Below, piece by piece: positions 25,108 to 64,000 of a stretch of DNA of 64,000 nucleotides. How positions within the stretch are numbered: position 1 is the stretch's first letter; every line of letters starts with the position of its first letter. Source of the stretch: Apostichopus japonicus (lineage: Eukaryota; Echinodermata; Holothuroidea; Aspidochirotida; Stichopodidae); the NCBI RefSeq assembly GCF_037975245.1, contig NC_092576.1, positions 37,911,111 through 37,975,110 of the forward strand, given 5' to 3'. Both the position numbers and the translations under genes were made by a program. Under the pieces are notes generated by a model, which did no database searches, had not been told where the DNA came from, and saw nothing but the letters and a program-made list of their open reading frames with translations.

Positions 25108-26471
25108 TTTCAAAAGTGCAATGTTGCGTAAGAGCGCAACGACCATATGTTGAATCATCATATCATATCGGGCAAATGACTTCGTTGATATATACCCGAT
25201 TTCAGTTATCAAATGTCAACACAAACTTTATTAGGGGGAGTTAACGATATCTCGAAGTATGTTCTTGAACAAATTACTATCAGTTAAGGTGTATATGAAC
25301 TTTATCATATGATATTATCAGTCGCTGAATATGTCAACGGCATTGGCTCATTTCAAGAAATTACTTGTACTTCATTAATTCCAGTACAAAAGAGGTAAGT
25401 TTCTCTCTCTATTTTAAGTTAAATTAGAAACATCAACGCAGGTCACGAGGAATTATTCTCACAAAATATGAAATTAATGTAATTAAATGTTGTAAGTGCA
25501 ATACAGTTGTATTTCGAATGAACCTATCGGTTGTTCTAAATTGTGGCTACAATACCAATTTTAAATCACAAATGGGTTCGTTGAGTATTGCTTTACCTTA
25601 CATTCTATTTTCAAATTTAAATGTATGGGTTCATCATATACGGTAATACCAATAAGTATGGGTCACTTCTTACACCGGCAATTTACAGGAATATCCACTA
25701 GCCAAGTGATGGGTCAACTAGACCAAGAAAGTACTACGCAGATCAGAATTCGACTAAGCGTTGTAATTTGACCCGTAATTTGACCGAGGGGGTCGTGAAA
25801 TCTTCACCATGTGAATAGATAAATCATGTAATATGGACAAAACGGAGTTAAATTGCATGATTTTTCAAAAGTGAAATGTTGCATAAGAGTGCAACGACTT
25901 TATTTTGAATCATTATATCATATCGTGCAAAGTACTTTGTTGATATATACCCTACTTCAGTTATCAAATGTCAACATGAACTTTGGCTATAAGAGGGAGC
26001 TAACGATATGCAGAAGTGTTTTCTTAAATAAATGACTATTAATTAAATTAAGGTGCATGTGAACTTTGTCATCTGCTATTACTAGTCGCTGAACGTATCA
26101 ACGGCATTAGCCCATTTCAAGAGGTGACTTATATTTAACTAATTCCAGTACTAAAACAGTAAGTGTTCGCTCTCTATATCAAGTTAATTGAGAAACATCG
26201 ACGCAGATCATGAGGAAATATTTTCACACAATATGGCATTAATATAAGTTAATGTCGTAAATTATCATCATGCTTTAATTAATGTGCAATACAGTTGTTT
26301 TTTCGAATGAACCTATCGGTTGTTCTAAATTGTAGCTAAAATACCAATTATATTACAAATGGATTCGTGAAGGTGTAAATTAAAGCCTGTTTGTCGAGTA
26401 TTGTTTTAACTTACATTTCATTTTGAAACTATGATATATGGGTTAATCATATACGGTAGTAACAATAAGTA
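25108..26471. repeat. two diverged tandem copies of a ~0.6-kb non-coding unit
   Basis: 25,108-25,658 and 25,862-26,471 align over their whole length. Shared anchors are GTTGATATATACCC, TATCAAATGTCAACA, GAATGAACCTATCGGTTG and the closing TCATATACGGTA. They are separated by about 200 bp of unrelated sequence. No open frame is conserved between them, so this is a segmental duplication or two copies of a non-coding mobile element. Confidence 0.8.
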
Positions 26472-26499
26472 CAATTCCTTGCTGGTGAGATAAAATATT

Positions 26500-28825
26500 A
26501 GCTTTGTAGTGACCAAGATCCTGGGTAAGGAATATCTGAGAACTATATTATGAAAAGTGGCGTGTACAGAGTTCAAAGTGTAGAGTGAAAGGAAAAGTCT
26601 AAGTTATCCAAACATGTTTAGATATGGGCGTGAACTTTTGTAGGAGGGCAATGGTGAAATAATATTTCATAAGTCAGGTGTGAGTGCAGCCCATTGAAGT
26701 CGTTGAAGCCGATTGCGATGTAGGATCCTTTTCCAGAACACAACATAAAGGTTTATAATTAAATTGTGCATCGTGAGGAGCATTATGGATAAATTAGGTA
26801 TTATATTAGGGATAAGCTAACGTTCGTTTGCGGTTGAAAAAGGTTACCGTGGAAGAGAATTTTAATGATTTATTTCCCACAGATTGGCGGTTTTGTTACT
26901 CCGGTTTTTACCCCCAGCTACTATTATTTGCGCCCGTCACTGATTATGAATGTAACCGGAAACGAATCTATAGCAAAATGACCACAATATTATATGTAAT
27001 CGAAATAGCTAACGTAACAGTGTATTTCACTTATTGAATGATGAATTTCACTTATTGAATGATGAATAACAGGAACATTTAAGCATACGATGAATAAGTA
27101 AAATACGAAGTAGAAGATACAGGTATCGATATCTGCTGTAAAGATGTAGTGACTGTTGATCGTTAACACCACGGCCCTGATTAAAGAGCCATTCAAGTTC
27201 TCGTTATTGGTGCATGACCCTCAAAATAGGAAATGTTGTTGGGTTCATCACAAATCTCATATCTGAGTCAACAACATGTCGTCACTAACAATGATCACAA
27301 TTTAGAAGTTATAAACATAACTTTCTTGTGAATTTAGTAACTAAAATGGCCATTAAAAAGTACTTGGATGAAACAGTACTCGTAGTTGGTTCTCGGATTA
27401 TAATATGCTGTTCTTAGACACTGATACCCGGTACTCACATAAGAACAGTACTTCAACCTCGAACTCTCAGAAGTACTTGTTACTCGGACTATATCACTGC
27501 ATTCCACAAACATTCATTCCCTACATTGAAAAGTTAATGCTTTCAATCGATATTTAATACAAAAGTAATAACATTACAATATCAAAATAGGTAACACATG
27601 CTACTTTATATCTTATTCATTTTTTAGACATGTTTTCTTTATACGCTGCATTATTTTTGAGTTTGTTGAATTTTCTCTCAAATGTTGACATGGTACATCA
27701 ATATAAACAGTTAATCATGATATTTTTTGGGGTGAAGCACAGTACATCTGGAATTGTCAATATTCCGCTTTTCAAAATATATATCAACTGATTATTCATT
27801 GCGATATAACCTTTTTTAAGCATTTATATACGCTTTATGTTAAAGACTCAAACTTCAAATAGCTAGTATCTTTCGCTGCTTCACAAATTGCATATTTAAA
27901 TAATACAGATCCGTCTTTTACTTTGTTAGCTAATCGTATTAAATTTGAACGTGCATTTAGACATGCAGTGACTTGTTAGTTTAGTCGCAAATTATTAAAA
28001 ACAATCTTCAAGATCTCTTTATCTCCATGATAAAAATATGAAGAGTAAATACTATATCCACCAGACGCCCGAAAGTACATATGAACTTTTCTGATTCCAA
28101 TTTTATCATACCATATAGTTGGTAGTTGTTTCGCAAATGCTGTAACTCTTTCAATCGTTTGGATGATGTGTTATATCTATAATTTATTTGAACTGTAATG
28201 TCGGCCTTTTTTGTTTTTCCTAATAGCCCTCACTTTGACTGCAGTCCTGTTTTTATTCATAATTATGTTCCCAAAACAATAACAATGTCAGTTTTGTTAT
28301 GTTTGCTTTTTAATTGTTTTATGATTGCCAGCTAAACTCGATGGTTCTCACTTGATACAAATTTTAAACAGACCATGGATTGATCCCTGATTAAACACCT
28401 AAAGTGAACAACCAACTTCTGCAATAAACATGGTACGCTGTAGTTTACGTTAAGAACCATGGGTACATGGACCACTGCCCATATATAACAGGGGTGCCAG
28501 GCACGAAAATAAAACATTCGAATGATAAGGTTTACGGAAAGATAATTATATACACTCTAATTATCGAAAATATATGATCGAATATATATCCTTGTTAAAG
28601 TCATATGATGGATGAAGGAATGTTATCATGATAAAAATATACAACATATGTAATTCCACGGCAACACTTGTATTATATACTACATCACCTTTTACTAAAG
28701 AAAGAGCGCATATGCAACTAGACCAGTATCCACATGGTTTATGGGGTAAGCCTCTTCCTCGGTTCTACTTCTGCAAAACAAAAAGGAAAGTAGCTATCAG
28801 TTAACCATTGTGTGTATATAACTGT
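26500..28825. other. non-coding; small tandem at 27,027-27,066
   Basis: No gene recognised. TTCACTTATTGAATGATGAA occurs twice in tandem at about 27,027-27,066. Otherwise AT-rich intergenic sequence. Confidence 0.45.
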
Positions 28826-28829
28826 GAAT

Positions 28830-29172
28830 GTTAATTGAAGATATGGTGGTAATGTAAAGTATTGTACACTTGCATCAAGTACACCTTAACTAACGATACA
28901 TGATATAACTCATAGAATGCCCTGATTTATAGCCTGGATGTGCAACAAATGCACAACAGCTGATCAATCCCCAGGATATTCCCTCTCGTTTTTAAATCTT
29001 TGATCCACCGTGTTTCAAATCCCTATTACTTTCCTTTAATCACCTGTGTGTAATGAACTGCATTAAGCTGTCATTCTACGATTAACCGTGAATGCTAATT
29101 GAGGATCTGGTGGTAATGTAAAGTAATGTACATTTGCATCAAGTACATCTTAACTAATAATATATGGTATAA
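28830..29172. repeat. pair of ~85-bp direct repeats
   Basis: 28,830-28,915 and 29,091-29,172 share TGGTGGTAATGTAAAGTA, TGCATCAAGTACA and CTTAACTAA in order. Diverged; type unknown. Confidence 0.65.
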
Positions 29173-30004
29173 TTGGTGGTATATATATATGAAAACAATG
29201 CACATCAGTCGCACCTTACATAATGATACATGATATAATTAAATAACGTCGCTATATGGATGGTAAGGTCTTGTGTAAACTATTCAACTTTTTTCTCATC
29301 AAAGTTTACAAAACACGCTGCTGCTTACACACCTTTTGTTAGCATTGGCACAACATAAAACTGTGGTAAGGAATTTTGGCGATACAAATTGGATTAAGAA
29401 TTACAACTTTAGATTACTCAAAATCACTTGTCAACAGTATCAGTATATTCTACAGGGCCATTAATAAAATCATACCCAGTAAGTCAAATGTTACATCACA
29501 TTTTCCTATTTGTCATTCTGTTATATATCCAGAGAGCGTGTATTTGAATATATGCCAATCACGATAGAACATGGACATTTAGCAGGTATTAAAACAATAA
29601 TGACTACACCAGGGTCCTGATTTACTCGTTTCCTATAAACGCCAGGGTATTTTAATAGCCATTGCATAAAATGGCCAGTCAAACACCCAAAATACAACCA
29701 CTTCTCATCTTGAGACAGAAGAGAACGAATTATTTAATGAATTTCCTTGGTTTCATTAACAAATTTTGTTTTTGGAAAGGCTACAGTTAATTCCTAAAGC
29801 CAAACAGTATTTTATATACACGGCGTACAAAAGTTAAAATTCGTAAGCAATTCATGTTGATTCTAGTTGGTTGTTACAGTCTGTTTACTCTTCGTGTACT
29901 TTAGCACAGACCATCGAAGAGGACAAGAAAATCGACAATGAATGCCGCAACATTAATCTGAACAGCAAATTGACAGTCATTGGTCTTGTTTAAAGTCTCT
30001 TGAA

Positions 30005-48773
<18,769 letters not shown>

Positions 48774-49218
48774 GTTAGTATAATTAACAGTTATGTATAT
48801 ATTTTTAGTCATTAATAAAATAACTAATTGATACTAATGATGTAAACAAGATAAGAATTATTGATATAGTTATATTTAATAGTTACTGAGGGTTGTTTAT
48901 TATAGGTTTAGATAAATTTAGAAGTTAAACAAAACGAATGAAAAAGAAATTGGATAAATAAAAAAAAATAACAATGAAAGAACAGTCATCAGGTAAGGAA
49001 TATGATTAATACGAGAGTAAAATAGAAATAAATAAAATAAGACAGAAACACATAGAATTGACCTATAAATTCTTCAGAAGAATGAAATTTGTTTAAATAA
49101 AGAGATATAAGGCCCCAGCTTACACTTAACAATGACGTATCTCATTGAAATAATGATAATAATAATAATAATAAAAAAGTATGATATAATTATATCAATA
49201 TATGAGGCATCATTACTG

Positions 49219-49364
<146 letters not shown>

Positions 49365-49374
49365 TGTGTATATA

Positions 49375-49860
49375 TAGGTGTGTGCACACCAAGCATCTAG
49401 GTTTGTTACAGGGGATGTTACCACTGTCAGGTTCATTACTGGGTGGGGCGAGATTAGTGCGAACCAGCACTGAGCGGATGTTGCGGGGTTGTCTATATGC
49501 TATGACTGGGGGGGGGGGGGCTTTGAAGAGTTCAGCTATTGTGGGGTCCGAACCTAGAGTGCCCCAAGATTGTTTGATTTCATTGAAAAGGGGGCGAAGG
49601 GATGGGTGGTAGGTGACAACGAGGGGTAGTCTATCTGAAACAGATTTTTTACGATAGGTAAGGAGACTAGAACGTTGTAGAGACAGAACCCGTTTGGAAG
49701 GTGAAAGTTAAGTATACGGTATGGGTATCCCCTTTGAAGGAAAAACTCAAACAGTTCAATGGCCTTATTGAGAAAAGTTTGGTCATGTGAGCAGATACGC
49801 CGGTATCTGAGTAACTGGCTGTAGACAATGGAATTTTTGGTGTGGCGGGGAACCTGACAG
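49375..49860 (-). mobile_element. Penelope-like element fragment forming the palindrome spacer
   Basis: The minus strand encodes, over at least one frameshift, the segment between reverse transcriptase and GIY-YIG nuclease of Penelope-like elements: [86 protein letters not shown] and the cysteine motif [11 protein letters not shown]. Only this central part is present. The last 60 bp or so (49,372-49,434) recur inverted at 49,851-49,914, so the turn-around of the palindrome lies inside this element. It is flanked on both sides by (TA)n. Confidence 0.85.
49435..49850. other. single-copy spacer at the centre of the inverted repeat
   Basis: The 416 bp between the arms are not self-complementary. 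The left arm ends ...CTGTCAGGTTC and the right begins GAACCTGACAG. The spacer belongs to the Penelope-like fragment and includes a G-run at 49,509-49,520. Confidence 0.9.
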
Positions 49861-49955
49861 TGGTAACATCCCCTGTAACAAACCTAGATGCTTGGTGTGC
49901 ACACACCTCGACACCTCGACCCCTCCCCCGCTTTCCTCCACCGGGCCTCAGGCAT

Positions 49956-50066
<111 letters not shown>

Positions 50067-50511
50067 CAGTAATGATGCCTCATATATTGATATAATTATA
50101 TCATACTTTTTTATTATTATTATTATTATCATTATTTCAATGAGATACGTCATTGTTAAGTGTAAGCTGGGGCCTTATATCTCTTTATTTAAACAAATTT
50201 CATTCTTCTGAAGAATTTATAGGTCAATTCTATGTGTTTCTGTCTTATTTTATTTATTTCTATTTTACTCTCGTATTAATCATATTCCTTACCTGATGAC
50301 TGTTCTTTCATTGTTATTTTTTTTTATTTATCCAATTTCTTTTTCATTCGTTTTGTTTAACTTCTAAATTTATCTAAACCTATAATAAACAACCCTCAGT
50401 AACTATTAAATATAACTATATCAATAATTCTTATCTTGTTTACATCATTAGTATCAATTAGTTATTTTATTAATGACTAAAAATATATACATAACTGTTA
50501 ATTATACTAAC

Positions 50512-60957
<10,446 letters not shown>

Positions 60958-60999
60958 CTGAAGAGAGACGGATAAAACAATCAACTGTAGGTTAGTTGC

Positions 61000-63900
61000 A
61001 TGACCTCATGGACAGTAACTATTATTGAACATATATACCGTTATTAACAGGGTATTACCTTTATAAATAATAAAAGAAAAGAAGTACTAATGTCCCCGGT
61101 CCCTTCCGAATGGAAATTAAACATTCATATTTGAAGAAAAAAAAAACAAATTGATAAATTTATAAATAAAAAGAAAAGAAATGAAAAAGAACATATTCAA
61201 CTCACTACCGATGCGTAGATACCGCGAGCACGTAGGAAAGTCAAATATGATTTAGACTGAACAAGATCTGCTTTGCCCATAAACACATATAGTAATAGCC
61301 TCAAGTATCAATTTATACCATTGCAGATCTCGACTTAAGTCATTTAGGCAAAGCAACTATTATCCGTCCTGCACCACCCCCCCCCCCCCCCTTCTAGGCC
61401 CAACAGACTCGACAGAACAACACATGTACCGGCTGGGTGATAACAATAAAAGTAGTAATATTATATATTTAGTGCATAGCAAAGGGAGCCATGTGTTGGT
61501 TGCACATCTGTCTCTTTCGGCGTTCGTTGCTGTACTTATTACGCATTTCATTACCACGAACACCAGACAAATTAACGCTCTTTAGAAATGTAGAGTTTAT
61601 TGCCGAAGATGTCGCTTTTTAAGACGTAATGGAGGTAATTATTTGTATATTAAATTAAAGCTTTGACTCTTGTTAAGATAGGGAAGTATAAGTGAGTTTG
61701 TGACTCACAATTCGTGTTTTAGTTTGTACAGCGTTGGTTAGCTCATCGTGATATCGTGTGGTAGGCCTAGGTTTATTGTTTTCGAGAATGCATCAGGATG
61801 GTATTCAAGTTAATTTTGAGTATTTTCTAGAGCGTAGTTTAGTTTTGTACTCTTAAAATATATAATTATAGATTCATATGTCTTGTTATTGTTGTATTCG
61901 AAGGAATCGTGTGTTTCATATGTTTCGTTGTCTAGGCTAAGCGTGCTTTCGGTGAATTGATAAGTGTGTATAAAGTATTTTCGTATTGTATTCCGATAGA
62001 GTGCCCTCTCATAACAAACAAGATGGCTGCGCCCAAGTTATCGTTCAATATATGTGTACGTAATATATAGGCAAGCCACCCAAGTGACATTATCTAATTA
62101 TTCATTAAGGTATTTTCTGTCTATATTCACCACTTTATGTGTTAACCAGCACGGATTGAGATTAAATTCACCTCTGTTGATATTGGTTTTGGACAAAATG
62201 CCTCTTGCTGCTGTAGTAACCACAATTAGTTTTTAAACGATGAATTCTGTTATAACTTACACGTTCTGTGAACGGGGAACTGGTTTAGATGTAATTGACT
62301 TGATTAGTTGTGTTATTGCTTTAATAGTGCCCTGCCCAGAAATGGACAGAGAGTTTGTAAGGCAGACGTGCCAAGATTTAAATTGCACAATCTCATTATT
62401 ACTATTATGTGTTAAGTCTAGTGGTGCTCCCAGTTCTACCCTTGTCATTGTAGTTATTCAGACAGCGTAGAAACCAGCCTTATTGGGTCACAGAGAGTAG
62501 AGTTAGTCTGGTACACAATTTAAGTGACTTTATTTTTACGTTTTGTTTCTCTTTTTATTATCTTTCAGGAAAACCACCTGAAGGTGCTGCACCGTCCTTT
62601 TTTGTTTATGTAGTCATTTAGAATTATTTCAAACATGCTATATGAGAGAAGAAATAAAATTCTCACTGGCCACCAGAACAAGCGGTGGTAGAAATCAATA
62701 CTCTCTTCTGTCTATTTATTCCTGCGTATCCTCACACTTGCCTATACCTCGCAATATTTAGGCTAAGGAACTGTTATTCGTTGTGCAACTAGACCCCCCC
62801 CCCCCTCTATGCCCTAACAGACTCGACAAAACAACACATGTACCGGCTGGGTGATAACAATAAAAGTAGTAATATAATAAACATTCGCTTTAACGAACAA
62901 CTGGTATCAAACTATCAATTATGTGTAGGAAGTTAATTACATCAGTTGCTTTAATATTTTCTTTATAGCTTGGTCTACAAACACAAACTTATTCGTACCA
63001 GTCTTGAAAAATAAAATGCTAAGAAATAAATTAGAAAATCATGAACATAAATCATATATTTTCACGTCTGTACACTCACCGATCATTTCATGAGTATGAG
63101 CGCGGTTGATAACGCCTCAACCTACATACAGTAGCTGTTACAACAGACTTTCCCTCCCGTCACATACGGAGTAAACACGACCGACACACGCAGGTGTATA
63201 CCGCTTACGCAACGTGACGTGATTTCATACAATGGACTGAGCAACACATTCAACGCCTATAAAGTTGTATATATGTTATGTTGTGTCTTTGTTGTGTATA
63301 CTCTAGAGCAGTAGTTCAGCAAGGCCTAGTATACATAGCGTTACAGCATTACCCCCAACCCCCCCCCCCCAACCCCACCACTCTCCCTCTGCCCCGAATG
63401 AACTTCACATAACAAACAAACAATAACTGCCACGGCTGGGAGATATCTATACCTGATAATATAACCCATTCGCTACACCTTACTGCTGACATGAACGGTT
63501 TATAACATGTAAACAGTCGTTTGCTTTAATTCTCTTTATATCTTTCTGGGTGTACAGTACGAGCCTACACTCATCTGTAACCGTCTTGCATGAGAAAATC
63601 GTAAGAGATAATATTGTGTTGATATTACATAATAGTTGTAAAAATGATGAAATCTTTCCCTACTCAGAACTAATCGATCATCACATTAACATTAGCGTGG
63701 TAAATCCTGTCTCAACCTTTCATACAGTCAACGCAAGACTGATAGTTTCGTCCCGAGACATGCAGAGTAAATACAACCGACACACGCCCGTATGAACCGC
63801 TTACAAACTACCGCCACGTAAACTCTAGTCAGACGCTAGTTTATATTATAATATTTTGTTTTTTATAACTGTAAAAGAAATGCCATGCAGATGACTTTCT

Positions 63901-64000
63901 CTCCAAAATGTTTGTTGTAGGCTCATTCTTCTAAAGTAGTAGCATATTGTGCAGCTGCAAAGGTTACAGTATCATTACTGCTGAAGTAAATCTCTTTGCT
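61000..64000. other. mirror of the gene 2 intron 2 region
   Basis: Reverse complement of about 35,466-38,470, including the mirror of the poly-G-ended tandem units (about 62,775-63,830). No additional coding recognised. Confidence 0.7.

Noticed and set aside
25108-26471. CRISPR-like or LTR interpretation of the tandem copies
   Set aside because: Only two long copies, no short regularly spaced repeats, eukaryotic context, no TG...CA ends or primer-binding site.
49435-49850. Spacer as a host gene exon (open minus frame to 49,667)
   Set aside because: The frame matches the Penelope-like RT-to-nuclease linker, with at least one frameshift.

Overview
KIND OF ORGANISM. This is nuclear DNA of an animal. 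Genes are split by GT-AG (and two apparent GC-AG) introns. The sequence is AT-rich with very long (TA)n tracts, and it holds fragments of LINEs, Penelope-like elements and THAP- or Myb-bearing DNA transposons. The genes encode NACHT-type STAND NTPases (NLR-like immune receptors), one of them fused to an Ig domain and a membrane span. Such expanded, lineage-specific families are known from marine deuterostomes. The wording of the Ig and NACHT parts reminds me most of sea cucumbers (Holothuroidea), but that is an inference without a database search. LAYOUT. 1-14,790: no convincing host gene; it contains decayed LINE pieces (3.3-4.0 kb; 6.2-6.5 kb), a hammerhead-like motif (5.2 kb), and a 1,765-bp TTAA-flanked, THAP-bearing, Kolobok-like transposon (10,948-12,712) inserted into one of two copies of an older repeat. 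14,793-22,747 (+): receptor gene 1, Ig - TM - NACHT - two rounds of a four-exon repeat module - stop; its 5' end was not found. 22,750-30,000: no gene, diffuse duplicated non-coding sequence. 30,005-48,773 (+): receptor gene 2, a membrane-less relative with a short basic N-terminal exon spliced into an equivalent NACHT exon in the same phase, followed by the same exon module; no stop exon is found. From about 35,466 to the window end lies one giant inverted repeat: arms of about 14 kb (35,466-49,434 and 49,851-64,000) around a 416-bp spacer made of a Penelope-like element fragment. The right arm therefore carries a mirror copy of gene 2's repeat exons on the minus strand (60,957 down to 50,512), tail to tail with gene 2; its NACHT exon should lie just beyond the window. 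The arms differ by substitutions and by two clean insertions: a 5'-truncated LINE only in the left arm (44,030-46,349) and a defective Penelope-like element only in the right arm (51,621-53,811). HOW IT FITS TOGETHER. By family knowledge, NACHT proteins are ATP-driven oligomerising switches. Here the switch is followed by an LRR-like C-terminal region built from repeated exons A-B-C-D (about 70, 26, 19-33 and 40 residues) with constant splice phases, so whole modules can be added or lost in frame. Upstream, the same phase-1 junction accepts either an Ig-TM ectodomain (gene 1) or a cytosolic leader (gene 2). The largest open question is whether the palindrome is real or two divergent haplotypes joined head to head by the assembler at a (TA)n tract.
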